Positions 27,860-36,163 of a stretch of DNA of 64,000 bases are shown here, piece by piece. The notes under the pieces are model-generated. The model was given only the letters and a program-made list of their open reading frames with translations, searched no databases and was not told the DNA's origin. This DNA is from Tistlia consotensis USBA 355 (lineage in GTDB: Bacteria > Pseudomonadota > Alphaproteobacteria > Kiloniellales > DSM-21159): assembly GCF_900177295.1 (NCBI RefSeq), contig NZ_FWZX01000014.1, positions 62,001 through 126,000 on the forward strand, given 5' to 3'. A program made the position numbers and the translations under genes. Position 1 is the stretch's first letter. Each line of letters starts with the position of its first letter.

Positions 27860-29728
27860 ATGATCCGCCGGATCGAACACCTCATCGACCCCTTCCAGTC
27901 GGACCGGCTGGACCAGCCGCCCGACCGGCTCGGCGCCTTCTACTGGCGCTACGTCTCCCAGGCCTGGGTCCTGCTGGCGATCGCGCTCGCGGCCTCGGCG
28001 GCGATCGCGGTCGTCAACGCCCTGCTGTTCGCCTACATCGGTGACCTGATCGACCGCACGCGGGAGGCCTCGAGCCCCGGCGCCTTCTTCGCCGAGAACG
28101 AGGCGCTGCTGGTCCAGGCGGCGGTGCTGGTCGCCGTTGTGCCGGTCCTGCACGTGGTCTACACGCTGCTGACCAACCAGGCCGTCGTGCCGGCCTTCAC
28201 CAACCTGATCCGCTGGCAGACGCACCGTTACGTGCTGCGCCAGAGCCTGGCCTTCTACCAGAACGACTTCGCCGGCCGCATCGCCAACAAGGTGATGCAG
28301 GCGGCCCTGGCGCTCAGGCGCTCGGTGGTCGAGCTGATCGACGCGATCTGGTTCGTCGCGGTCTTCGTGGCCAGCAGCCTGCTGATCCTGGCGCGGCTCG
28401 ACCCCTGGCTGGCGGTGCCGATGCTCGCCTGGCTGGCCGCCTACGGACTGGCGCTCCGGCTCGTCGTGCCGGCGGTCGGACGCCGCTCGGCGGCTTCCTC
28501 CGAGGCCTACTCGCGCCTGCTCGGCCGGATCGTCGACAGCTACACCAACATCCTGACCGTCAAGCTGTTCAGCCACGCGGCGCGCGAGGACGACTACGCC
28601 CGGGCCGGCATCGTCGAGCAGAACGACCGCACCGCCGAGCTGATGCGGCTGATGACCGGCCTCAAGATCCTGGTCAGCCTGCTCGGCTCGGCGCTGCTGG
28701 CCGGCACGGCGGCGGCCGCCTTCTGGCTGTGGAGCCGGGAGGCGATCAGCGTCGGTGCCGTCGCGGCGGCGCTCGGCCTCGCGATGCGCATCTCCAACAT
28801 GTCCCACTGGATCATGTTCGCGGCGAGCGGCATCTCGGAGAACGTCGGCGTCGTCGCGAACGGCCTCGACGTGATCGCCCGGCCGCACGCCGTGGTCGAC
28901 CGGCCCGGCGCCGCCGAATTGAGGGTCACGCGCGGCGCGGTGCGCTTCGAGGGCATCCGCTTCCACTACGGCCGGGATCTGGCCGAGCAGGAGGGCGGGC
29001 GCGGCTCGGTCATCGAGAACCTCTCGCTCAGCGTCGCGCCGGGCGAGAAGGTCGGCCTGGTCGGCCGCTCGGGCGCCGGCAAGTCGACCCTAGTCCAGCT
29101 GCTGCTGCGCTTCCACGACCTGGAGGGCGGGCGCATCACCATCGACGGCCAGGACATCGCCGGCGTCACCCAGGAGAGCCTGCGCCGGGCCATCGGCATG
29201 GTGACCCAGGACACCTCGCTGCTGCACCGCTCGGTGCTCAACAACATCCGCTACGGCCATCCCGGGGCGGACCGCGCGGCCGTCGTCGAGGCGGCGAAGC
29301 GGGCCCACGCCCACGACTTCGTCCTGGGCCTGGAGGACGGGCGCGGGCGGCGCGGCTACGAGGCCCATGTCGGCGAGCGCGGGGTCAAGCTGTCGGGCGG
29401 CCAGCGCCAGCGCATCGCGATCGCCCGGGTGCTGCTCAAGAACGCGCCGATCCTGATCCTCGACGAGGCGACCTCGGCGCTCGATTCCGAGGCCGAGGCG
29501 GCGATCCAGGAGCAGCTCTTCGCGCTGATGGCCGGCAAGACCGTGATCGCCATCGCCCACCGGCTCTCGACCATCGCGGCGATGGACCGGCTGGTGATCC
29601 TGGACCGCGGCCGCATCGTCGAAGAGGGCACGCACCGGGAGCTGCTGGGGCGCGGCGGCCTCTATGCCGACATGTGGGCCCGCCAGGCCGGCGGCTTCCT
29701 GGCCGACGAGGCGCAGCCGGCGGGGTAG
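27860..29728 (+). CDS. ABC exporter, fused permease and ATPase
   Basis: A 622-residue half-transporter that should work as a homodimer. Six membrane helices occupy about residues 35-320 (LLAIALAASAAIAVVNALLF onward). The nucleotide-binding domain has Walker A GRSGAGKST, Q-loop VTQDTSLLHRSV, signature LSGGQRQR, Walker B ILILDEATSALD and switch IAHRLSTIAAMD. It resembles the MsbA/Atm1-like multidrug and lipid exporters; the substrate is not evident. The ATG at 27860 (MIRRIEHLIDPF) was preferred to a start 60 bp upstream because homologous segments begin here. Separated from the convergent tautomerase gene by a strong hairpin. Confidence 0.88.
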   Translation: MIRRIEHLIDPFQSDRLDQPPDRLGAFYWRYVSQAWVLLAIALAASAAIAVVNALLFAYIGDLIDRTREASSPGAFFAENEALLVQAAVLVAVVPVLHVVYTLLTNQAVVPAFTNLIRWQTHRYVLRQSLAFYQNDFAGRIANKVMQAALALRRSVVELIDAIWFVAVFVASSLLILARLDPWLAVPMLAWLAAYGLALRLVVPAVGRRSAASSEAYSRLLGRIVDSYTNILTVKLFSHAAREDDYARAGIVEQNDRTAELMRLMTGLKILVSLLGSALLAGTAAAAFWLWSREAISVGAVAAALGLAMRISNMSHWIMFAASGISENVGVVANGLDVIARPHAVVDRPGAAELRVTRGAVRFEGIRFHYGRDLAEQEGGRGSVIENLSLSVAPGEKVGLVGRSGAGKSTLVQLLLRFHDLEGGRITIDGQDIAGVTQESLRRAIGMVTQDTSLLHRSVLNNIRYGHPGADRAAVVEAAKRAHAHDFVLGLEDGRGRRGYEAHVGERGVKLSGGQRQRIAIARVLLKNAPILILDEATSALDSEAEAAIQEQLFALMAGKTVIAIAHRLSTIAAMDRLVILDRGRIVEEGTHRELLGRGGLYADMWARQAGGFLADEAQPAG

Positions 29729-29734
29729 GGAGGG

Positions 29735-29760
29735 GGCGGCGGCCCGCCGGGGCCGCCGCC
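29735..29760. terminator. Hairpin between convergent genes
   Basis: Perfect 11-bp stem (GGCGGCGGCCC and its complement) with loop GCCG, 6 bp after the ABC exporter stop and 14 bp from the tautomerase stop. Lacks a T-tract, so it may work with Rho or simply protect both 3' ends. Confidence 0.5.
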
Positions 29761-29774
29761 GCGCCCGGCGGGGA

Positions 29775-29993
29775 TCAGGCGCCGTCCCTGGCCCGATAGG
29801 CTTCGGGCACGACGAAGACCTCGTCGGCGCGGCCGTAGCCGCCGTCGGGCACCTCCTCGATCAGCACCATGGTGTAGGGCCGCACGGCCTCTCCGAAGTA
29901 GTCGACGAGGAGGTCGGTGGTCCGGTGGACCAGCTCCTCCTTCTGGGCCCGGGAGAGCGCGGCCTGCGGCATCTTGAAGTTGGCGAAGGGCAT
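29775..29993 (-). CDS. 4-oxalocrotonate tautomerase family protein
   Basis: A 72-residue member of the small tautomerases, which use an N-terminal proline exposed after Met removal as general base. Pro is at position 2 (MPFANFKMPQ) as required; the chain LSRAQKEELVHRTTDLLVDYFGEAV and YTMVLIEEVPDGGYG has the beta-alpha-beta layout. The natural substrate may be a keto-enol carboxylate. It follows the SDR gene by 43 bp on the same strand, with a 13-base C tract (as read on this strand) in between. Confidence 0.85.
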   Translation of the reverse strand: MPFANFKMPQAALSRAQKEELVHRTTDLLVDYFGEAVRPYTMVLIEEVPDGGYGRADEVFVVPEAYRARDGA

Positions 29994-30017
29994 GGGGATT
30001 CTTCTCCGATCTCTGTC

Positions 30018-30030
30018 GGGGGGGGGGGGG
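30018..30030. repeat. Homopolymer tract of 13 G (13 C on the coding strand)
   Basis: A run of 13 G on the plus strand lies between the SDR stop and the tautomerase start, 24 bp upstream of the latter. Such tracts slip easily during replication and are also hard to sequence. Confidence 0.9.
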
Positions 30031-30036
30031 CGTCGG

Positions 30037-30777
30037 TCAGATCGCGCCGCCGTTGGCGCGGATCACCTGGCCGTTGACCCAGCCGCTGTCCGGGCCGGCG
30101 AGGAAGGAGACGAGCCCGGCGATGTCGTCGGGTCGGCCGAGGCGGCCGAGCGGAATCAGCCGCGTGATCGCCTCGACCTGCGCGGCCGTCTTGCCGTCCA
30201 TGAAGAGCGCTGTCTCGACCGGCCCGGGCGCCACGACGTTCGCCGTGATCCGCCGGGGCCCTAGCTCCTTGGCCAGGACGTGGGTCATCGCCTCGACCGC
30301 CGCCTTGGTGGCGGCATAGACCCCGTAGCCGGGCTGGTAGAAGCCGACGACGCTGGAGGAGAAGCTGACGATGCGGCCGCCGTCGCGCAGGCGCCGTGCC
30401 CCCTCGCGCAGGCCGCGGAACACGCCGCCGAGGTTGACGGCGACCTGGCGCTCGAAGGCGTCGTCGTCCGTTTCCGCGATCGGCGAGAGCGTCATGACGG
30501 CGGCGTTGTTGACCAGGACGTCGACCCCGCCGAAGGCCTGTTCGGCGGCATCGAAGAGGGCCGGCAGGCCGGCGGGATCGCCGATGTCGGCCCGGACGGC
30601 GAGCGCCCGGCCGCCTCCGGCCTCGATCGCGCGGACGAGCGCCTCGGCCGCCTCGCGCCCCTGGGCGTAGTTGACCAGGACGGCGAGGCCGTCGCCGGCG
30701 AGCCGCCGCGCCACGGCGGCGCCGATGCCCTTCGACGCCCCGGTCACGATCGCTGTCCTCGTCTGGCTGTCTGTCAT
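30037..30777 (-). CDS. SDR-family oxidoreductase (FabG-like)
   Basis: A 246-residue NAD(P)-dependent dehydrogenase/reductase. Cofactor motif TGASKGIGAAVA (TGxxxGxG), NNAAVM, catalytic Ser in VSFSSSVVGFYQPGYGVYAATK with Tyr and Lys of YxxxK, and the PGPVETALF loop are intact. It resembles classical 3-oxoacyl reductase-type SDRs; the real substrate is unknown. Likely one transcript with the downstream tautomerase, divergent from a LysR gene that probably controls both. Confidence 0.9.
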   Translation of the reverse strand: MTDSQTRTAIVTGASKGIGAAVARRLAGDGLAVLVNYAQGREAAEALVRAIEAGGGRALAVRADIGDPAGLPALFDAAEQAFGGVDVLVNNAAVMTLSPIAETDDDAFERQVAVNLGGVFRGLREGARRLRDGGRIVSFSSSVVGFYQPGYGVYAATKAAVEAMTHVLAKELGPRRITANVVAPGPVETALFMDGKTAAQVEAITRLIPLGRLGRPDDIAGLVSFLAGPDSGWVNGQVIRANGGAI

Positions 30778-30840
30778 GGGATGTCTCCGCTTGTGATGAA
30801 GCGGAGGTAGAGACTTGCTCGGGCCGGATAATCGGCCGAT

Positions 30841-30870
30841 GTTCGGTAACAGTATTCGGAATTTACGAAC
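30841..30870. promoter_or_regulatory. Imperfect inverted repeat between SDR and LysR genes
   Basis: GTTCGGTAA and TTTACGAAC flank a 12-nt centre (8 of 9 complementary) within the 100-bp divergent gap, with the right arm ending 7 bp before the LysR start. Location and T-N11-A-like content fit a LysR autoregulatory site. Confidence 0.45.
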
Positions 30871-30877
30871 AAAGCTC

Positions 30878-31771
30878 ATGGATCGCCTGGACTGCATGCG
30901 GCTCTTCGTGCGCGTGGTCGAGCGGCGCAGCTTCACGGCGGCCGCCTCGGACCTCGGCCTGTCGCGCTCGACCGCCACCGAGGCGGTCAAGCGGCTCGAG
31001 GCGCAGCTGGGCGCGCGCCTGCTGGAGCGCACGACACGGCACGTCGCCGCGACGCTGGACGGGCAGGCCTACTACCACCGCTGCCTCTCGATCCTGGCCG
31101 AGGTGGAGGATGCCGAGTCGGCCCTGCGCAATGCCGAGCCGCGCGGCCTGCTGCGCGTCGACGCGCATCCGCTCCTGACCCGCACCTTCCTGCTGCCGCG
31201 CCTGCCCGCGTTCCTCGAACGCTATCCGCTGGTCTCGCTGCAGCTCGGGCAGAGCGACCGCCTGGTCGACCTGGTGCGCGAGGGCGTCGACTGCGTGATC
31301 CGCGCCGGCGAGCCCCGGGACAGCGGCATGGTGCTGCGCCGGCTCGCGACGATCCGCGAGGCGACCTGCGCGAGCCCCGACTATCTCGCCCGGCACGGCG
31401 TGCCGGCCTCGCCCGACGCGCTGGAGGGCCACCGCGCGGTGGGTTTCGTCTCGTCGCGCAGCGGCGAGGTGCTGCCGCTGGAGTTCACGGTGGAGGGGCG
31501 GCTGCGCGAGGTCAGGCTGCCGAGCCGCGTCACCGCCAACAACTCCGACACGGTCGCCGAGCTGGCGCGCATGGGCTTCGGCCTCGTCCAGGCGCCGCGC
31601 TATCGCTTCGAGCGAGACCTCGCCGAGGGCAGGCTGGTCGAGGTCCTGGCCGACTTCCCGCCGTCCCCGACGCCGCTCTCGGCGCTCTATCCCCAGAAAC
31701 GGCAGTTGGCGCCGCGGCTGAGGGTCTTCCTCGACTGGGCCGTGGAGATCTTCGCCGCGGCGCAGCTGTAG
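30878..31771 (+). CDS. LysR-family transcriptional regulator
   Basis: A 297-residue regulator. The N-terminal helix-turn-helix (MRLFVRVVERRSFTAAASDLGLSRSTATEAVKRLE, here quoted from FVRVVERRSFTAAASDLG) belongs to the CrgA/DsdC-like subgroup, and the effector domain begins near residue 90 with LLRVDAHPLL. Starting at the Met of MDRLDCMRLF matches family N-termini; the longer frame adds 21 residues through the operator. Divergent from the SDR-tautomerase pair, which it probably regulates in response to a small ligand. Confidence 0.88.
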   Translation: MDRLDCMRLFVRVVERRSFTAAASDLGLSRSTATEAVKRLEAQLGARLLERTTRHVAATLDGQAYYHRCLSILAEVEDAESALRNAEPRGLLRVDAHPLLTRTFLLPRLPAFLERYPLVSLQLGQSDRLVDLVREGVDCVIRAGEPRDSGMVLRRLATIREATCASPDYLARHGVPASPDALEGHRAVGFVSSRSGEVLPLEFTVEGRLREVRLPSRVTANNSDTVAELARMGFGLVQAPRYRFERDLAEGRLVEVLADFPPSPTPLSALYPQKRQLAPRLRVFLDWAVEIFAAAQL

Positions 31772-31830
31772 CCGACGGCGGCTTGACCCGACCCCTTAGC
31801 CATGAAACGAGTAGGGAAAAGGGGGAGGGG

Positions 31831-32355
31831 ATGGGCTTCGAGGCACTGTTCGCGAGTCTGCAGGCAGCCGCGCTGCGCGATGTCGCCGACCACTGGAACC
31901 GCTGCCGCGGGGCGCGTCGGATGCCGGGCTGGCAGGACCTCGATCCGGCGGAGCTGAAGCCGCATCTGCCGATCGTCTGGTCCTGGCGCTTCGATCCCGA
32001 GCTCGGCGACTTCGTCGGCCGGCTCGCCGGCGAGCAGATCAACGCCGCCTTCGGCAAGAGCCTGCGCGGCAAGACGCCGAACCAGTTCTTCGCCCCCGAG
32101 CACGCCCGGGAGATGCGCTGGCGGATGGAGAAGGTGATGATCGGGCCCTGCGGCATGCGCGGCTCCGGCCACGTCTTCGTGCACGCCGGCGGCGCCGGCG
32201 AGGGCGAGCGACTGATCCTGCCGCTGGCCGGCGACGGCGTCACCGGCGACGGGGTGCTGGGCGCCACGGTCTACCGCCTGGACCCGGATCGCGCGACCGG
32301 CCGCAGGGTCGAGTGGGATCCGCCCAGCGAGCAGCTCGAGTTCTTCCCGCTGTAG
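31831..32355 (+). CDS. PAS_5-domain protein (DUF1457-like)
   Basis: A 174-residue single-domain protein. LQAAALRDVADHWNRCRGARRMPGWQDLDPAELKPHLP-type opening (key parts: HWNRCRGARRMPGW, LKPHLPIVWSWRF) and FVGRLAGEQINAAFGKSLRGK followed by an acidic loop are hallmarks of the alphaproteobacterial PAS_5 family, which includes polar and second-messenger-related proteins. No output domain is present, so it is a sensor or adaptor. Purine-rich GGGGGAGGGG abuts the ATG. Function unknown. Confidence 0.75.
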   Translation: MGFEALFASLQAAALRDVADHWNRCRGARRMPGWQDLDPAELKPHLPIVWSWRFDPELGDFVGRLAGEQINAAFGKSLRGKTPNQFFAPEHAREMRWRMEKVMIGPCGMRGSGHVFVHAGGAGEGERLILPLAGDGVTGDGVLGATVYRLDPDRATGRRVEWDPPSEQLEFFPL

Positions 32356-32461
32356 GCTGCCGGACCCCGGGGCGGCAGCCGGGCGCACCGCGGCCGTTGC
32401 CGGGAGGGCGCGCAGCCGCGATCCTGGGCTTGCGGCGCGGCGGCGGCACGGAGAGGTTTTG

Positions 32462-33052
32462 ATGACCGACAGCATCCTGGTCTTCTACGGGTCCTATCGC
32501 TCGGACCGGATGGGCATCCGCCTGGCGGACTTCATCGTGTCCGGCCTGGCGGCGCGCGGCGCGGCTCCCGAGCTGGTCGATGCCCGGGCGGTGGGCCTGC
32601 CGATGCTCGACCGCATGTACAAGGAGTACCCGAAGGGCGAGGCGCCGCCGGCGCTGGAGGCCCTGGCCGGGAAGATCCGGCGGGCCGACGCCTTCGTCTT
32701 CGTCACCGGCGAGTACAACTGGGGGCCGCAGCCGGGCCTGAAGAACCTGACCGACCACTTCCTGGAGGAATGGTTCTGGCGCCCCGCCGCGATCGCCAGC
32801 TACTCGGCCGGGCGCCTCGCCGGCGTGCGCTCCGGCAGCCTCTGGCACGCCATCCTCTCGGAGATGGGCATGGTCGTCGTCTCCTCGACCCTCGCCGTCG
32901 GCCCGATCGCCCAGACCCTGGATGCGGAGGGCCGGCCGACCGGCGATCCCGGTGCCGCGCTCCAGCGCGCCTTCGGCCGCTTCGCCGACGACCTCGCCTG
33001 GTGGACCGAGGCGGCGAAGATGCAAAGGGAGCGCAAGGCGCCGCCGTTTTGA
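32462..33052 (+). CDS. NADPH-dependent FMN reductase family protein
   Basis: A 196-residue flavodoxin-like reductase. The phosphate-binding loop FYGSYRSDRMGIRLADFI and the flavin-contact VTGEYNWGPQPGLKNLTDHF fit the FMN_red family that reduces FMN, quinones, azo dyes or chromate with NAD(P)H. A Trp-rich EEWFWRPAAIASYSAG segment follows. The start is the ATG at 32462; a TTG three bases earlier is less likely. The next gene follows by 44 bp, possibly cotranscribed. Confidence 0.85.
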   Translation: MTDSILVFYGSYRSDRMGIRLADFIVSGLAARGAAPELVDARAVGLPMLDRMYKEYPKGEAPPALEALAGKIRRADAFVFVTGEYNWGPQPGLKNLTDHFLEEWFWRPAAIASYSAGRLAGVRSGSLWHAILSEMGMVVVSSTLAVGPIAQTLDAEGRPTGDPGAALQRAFGRFADDLAWWTEAAKMQRERKAPPF

Positions 33053-33096
33053 GGGAGCGGGAGGCAGCTCGCCGGCCGCGGCGGCGGAGGACCGAC

Positions 33097-33507
33097 ATGG
33101 CATACGCGATCAAGGCCGAGATCGACGACCCGCGGGCCGAGAGCTTCGCGTTCGGCCGGCAGAAGACGATGTACGGCGGCAGGCAGGTCGCCGAGGGCGA
33201 CAGAATCTTCCTCTTCGCCAGCGAGAACGAGGGCGGCCGGGGCCTCGTCGCCTGCGGCCTCGTCACCGCGGCCGAGGCAGTCCCCCGGACGCCCGGGATC
33301 GCCCGCCAGACGCCGCGCGTGAGCATCGTCGTCAGGCGCACCGGCCTCGCGAGCCGTCCTCTGGGCCGGCGCGAGCTCAGGCCCTTCGCCGACTGGACCG
33401 ACGGCCGCCCCGAGACCGAGCTCAACTTCAAGCTCTACCGCCAGGCCACAGACAAGATCGTCGGCCTGTCGGACGCGGCGGCCGCGTTCCTGGAAGCCTT
33501 CTTCTAG
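33097..33507 (+). CDS. Hypothetical protein, EVE/PUA-like
   Basis: A 136-residue soluble protein that I cannot assign firmly. GDRIFLFASENEGGRGLVACGLVTAAEAVP looks like the central strand-turn-strand of EVE/ASCH (PUA-like) domains, which bind modified bases or RNA; the end KIVGLSDAAAAFLEAFF is helical. GGCGGAGGACC lies upstream of the ATG, and codon use matches neighbours, so it is a real gene. It ends 73 bp from the convergent CoA-transferase gene. Confidence 0.6.
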   Translation: MAYAIKAEIDDPRAESFAFGRQKTMYGGRQVAEGDRIFLFASENEGGRGLVACGLVTAAEAVPRTPGIARQTPRVSIVVRRTGLASRPLGRRELRPFADWTDGRPETELNFKLYRQATDKIVGLSDAAAAFLEAFF

Positions 33508-33580
33508 CGGCGGCACCTGCTGGTGCCGGGGACGGGCGAGAACCGGCCGGTGCTCGCCACGCGGCGCACGGCCGCGCGGA

Positions 33581-34852
33581 TCACGGCGTCTCGCCGGTCC
33601 GCGACACGCCGACCACGCCGGCCGCGATCAGCCGATCGATCTCCTCGACCGAGCAGCCGAGCGACTCCAGGACCTCGACGCTGTGCTGTCCGCGCCGCGG
33701 GGGCGGGCGGTCCAGGGCCTGCCCGCCGTTCGCCAGCTTGAACCCGACGCCGGGCACGCGCAGCCCCCTGTCGAGCCCGGCGATCCGCGGTGCGTCGAGC
33801 AGGACCTGACGCCAGGCCAGGTGGGGATGATCGAGAATCTCGGGCAGGTCCCGGACCCGCGACGCCGGCACGCCGGCGGCGGACAGGATCTCCTCCCAGT
33901 GCGCGGCCGAGCCGCCGGCGAAGATCCGGCGCAGGATCGGTGCGAACTCGTCGCCGAGGCCGGGATGGGCACCCCAGTTCCTCAGCCTCGGGTCCCCGGC
34001 CTGCTCCGCCAGGCCGAGGGCGCCGAGCATGGCGACCGCCTGGGCGTGGGTGTTCGCCGTGGTGACGATCAGGCCGTCGTCGGTCTCGAAGATGCCGGAC
34101 AGGGGGCTGCCGCTGAACGCTCTGGTGCCGCCGGGTCTGTTGAGCCGGCCGTTCATCGCCACTTCGGTGATCAGCGGGCCCATGATGGCCAGGGCGGCAT
34201 CCAGCATCGCGACGTCGATGACCTGGCCCCGCCGGGAATGGGTGCGCTGGAACAGGGCCGAGGCGATCGCGAAGGCCCCGATCAGCCCGGCCACGTAGTC
34301 GACCACCGGGAAGCCGACGCGGTGCCGCTCGCCCGCCGGCGTGTGGTTCGCCGACATCATGCCGGAGAGGCCCTGCAGGACGTGGTCGTAGGCCGGACGG
34401 GTCGAGAGCGGGCCCTCCTGGCCGTAGCCCGTCAGCGATGCGTAGACGATGTCCGGCCGCCGCTCCAGCACCGCCTCGCAGTCGAAGCCGAGCCGGCGCA
34501 TGACGCCGGGACGATAGTTCTCGATGAAGACGTCCGCCGTGTCGATCAGCTGCCAGAGGATCGCCTTGCCGGCCTCGCTCTTGAGATCGATCGCGAGCGA
34601 GCGCTTGTTCGAGTTCTGGCCCAGGAAGGCGAGGCCGAGGCCCTGGGCGTTCAGCTCGGCATCCGGCCCCATGTTGCGGGCGATGTCGCCGTTGGCCGGG
34701 GGCTCGATCCGGATGACGTCGGCGCCGAGCAGCGCCAGCTGATAGCTGCAATAGGGGCCGGCCAGCACGTGGGAGACGTCGACGATGCGGACGCCCTGGA
34801 AGGGGCGGGCGACCTCGCCCGCGTCCGGGCTGGCGGAACGATCCATGGTCAT
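33581..34852 (-). CDS. CaiB/BaiF (class III) CoA-transferase
   Basis: A 423-residue enzyme that moves CoA between carboxylic acids, activating a substrate without ATP. Family segments are GVRIVDVSHVLAGPYCSYQLALLGADVIRIEPP, RSLAIDLKSEAGKAI, DVFIENYRPGVMRRLG and RPAYDHVLQGLSGMM, in which the Asp aligns with the aspartyl-CoA nucleophile of formyl-CoA transferase. The ATG at 34852 has GAGGAG 11 bp upstream; a second ATG two codons on is possible. It lies 69 bp after the amidohydrolase on the same strand and within reach of the TRAP/beta-oxidation genes, where it would activate the imported acid. Confidence 0.88.
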   Translation of the reverse strand: MTMDRSASPDAGEVARPFQGVRIVDVSHVLAGPYCSYQLALLGADVIRIEPPANGDIARNMGPDAELNAQGLGLAFLGQNSNKRSLAIDLKSEAGKAILWQLIDTADVFIENYRPGVMRRLGFDCEAVLERRPDIVYASLTGYGQEGPLSTRPAYDHVLQGLSGMMSANHTPAGERHRVGFPVVDYVAGLIGAFAIASALFQRTHSRRGQVIDVAMLDAALAIMGPLITEVAMNGRLNRPGGTRAFSGSPLSGIFETDDGLIVTTANTHAQAVAMLGALGLAEQAGDPRLRNWGAHPGLGDEFAPILRRIFAGGSAAHWEEILSAAGVPASRVRDLPEILDHPHLAWRQVLLDAPRIAGLDRGLRVPGVGFKLANGGQALDRPPPRRGQHSVEVLESLGCSVEEIDRLIAAGVVGVSRTGETP

Positions 34853-34921
34853 CCGGCGAGCTGCTCCTCAAACGTCGTTCGCGGGCGGACAGGGACGCCG
34901 GCCGCCCGGGTGGTGCGGGCG

Positions 34922-35989
34922 CTACAGGCGGTAGACACGGCGCGCCGTCCCGGCGAGCAGGGCATGGCGGGCCGCGGCGTCGTACTCGCCGGCGAGCGTC
35001 TTGTAGGCGTTCCAGAGGACGCCGTAGCCGATGGCCACGCTGTCGACCGGAAAGTTGCTCTCGAACAGGCAGCGCTCGGGGCCGAAGCGGTCGATGGCGT
35101 GGCGGAACCAGGCGCCGCGCTCCGAGACGAAGTCCTGCGAGGACGGCGGCCGGTCGCGTTCGTGGCCGTCGTATCCCGTGACGATCGACGCCAGCCCTCC
35201 GAGCTTCATGACGACGTTCGGAAGCCTGGCCAGCATCTCGATGGACACGGCCCAGGCGGCGAAGATGGGATCGCCGGCGCCGGGGTCGCGGGTGAAGCCG
35301 ACCGGCGCGCCGAGATGATTGACCACGATCGTCGTTCCCGGCGCGGAGCGGGCGAGGCCGGCCAGCTCGTCGAGCTGGAAGTGGAACTGGAAGGCGTCGA
35401 AGGTCAGGCCCCGCTCGCCCAGGAGAGCCACGCCGCGGCGGAAGCCCGGATCGAGGTAGAGGCCGGGCGGCGCCGCGCCCGCGATCAGCCGTGCCGCGGG
35501 ATCCTCGAGGCGCGCCGCGCTGTGCCGGACGCCGCGAAGCCGGCCGCGGCCGGCCTTCTCGTGGGCGTCCAGCACCGCGGGAAGGTCCGGATGCCGCATG
35601 TCGGCATGGGCGACGATCGCGGCGATTTCGGGGGCGCCTTCGCGGGCGGCCAGCCGGTCGGCGAGCTCCGCGGCGAAGGCCGTCTCGCCGACCGGCCGCA
35701 GATGCTCGGGCCCCTCGTCGCGATAGCCCGAGCCGCACTCGATGTAGACGCAGGCTGCGACCCGGTGACCGTTCCCGGCATCGCGAAGAAACTCGTCCGG
35801 CAGGTAGCGGCTGGTCCGGAGCAGGACCCCGCTGTCCTGCGGATCGGGAAGGTCGCGCTCCTCCCAGAAGTGGCAGTGGGCGTCGACGATTTCCCATTCG
35901 GGCTCGACGACGGCTTCGCGACGGCGATCCCACCACTCGGATCGCGCGCCCATGCGCCGGACCCAGATTTTCCGCTCCTGCGGAGTCAT
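34922..35989 (-). CDS. Amidohydrolase_2 family (PDC-lactonase-like) protein
   Basis: A 355-residue TIM-barrel metal-dependent hydrolase. IVDAHCHFWEERDLPDP carries the HxH metal motif; IVAHADMRHPDL, the barrel lysine/His region VVNHLGAPVGFTRDP and the late FESNFPVDS (final Asp region) match the group of 2-pyrone-4,6-dicarboxylate and fuconolactone lactonases. A lactone or cyclic ester substrate is likely, opened to a carboxylate for the adjoining CoA-transferase. Start at 35989 (MTPQERKIWVRR); the longer frame adds 31 basic residues. Divergent from a LysR gene. Confidence 0.82.
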   Translation of the reverse strand: MTPQERKIWVRRMGARSEWWDRRREAVVEPEWEIVDAHCHFWEERDLPDPQDSGVLLRTSRYLPDEFLRDAGNGHRVAACVYIECGSGYRDEGPEHLRPVGETAFAAELADRLAAREGAPEIAAIVAHADMRHPDLPAVLDAHEKAGRGRLRGVRHSAARLEDPAARLIAGAAPPGLYLDPGFRRGVALLGERGLTFDAFQFHFQLDELAGLARSAPGTTIVVNHLGAPVGFTRDPGAGDPIFAAWAVSIEMLARLPNVVMKLGGLASIVTGYDGHERDRPPSSQDFVSERGAWFRHAIDRFGPERCLFESNFPVDSVAIGYGVLWNAYKTLAGEYDAAARHALLAGTARRVYRL

Positions 35990-36163
35990 GCCTGCTTCCC
36001 TCTGATGCCGGGCTCTCCCTCTCACGCGGGACCGGAGGGCCAGCTTCGCGGGGCGCCTCCAGGACCCAGGCGGCCGAACCATAGAATCCAGTTAGCCTTT
36101 AGCAGTATTTAAATTTCCTAAGCCTGGTGTTATCGATCCCTTATATCGGATGCGCGTGGTGAC

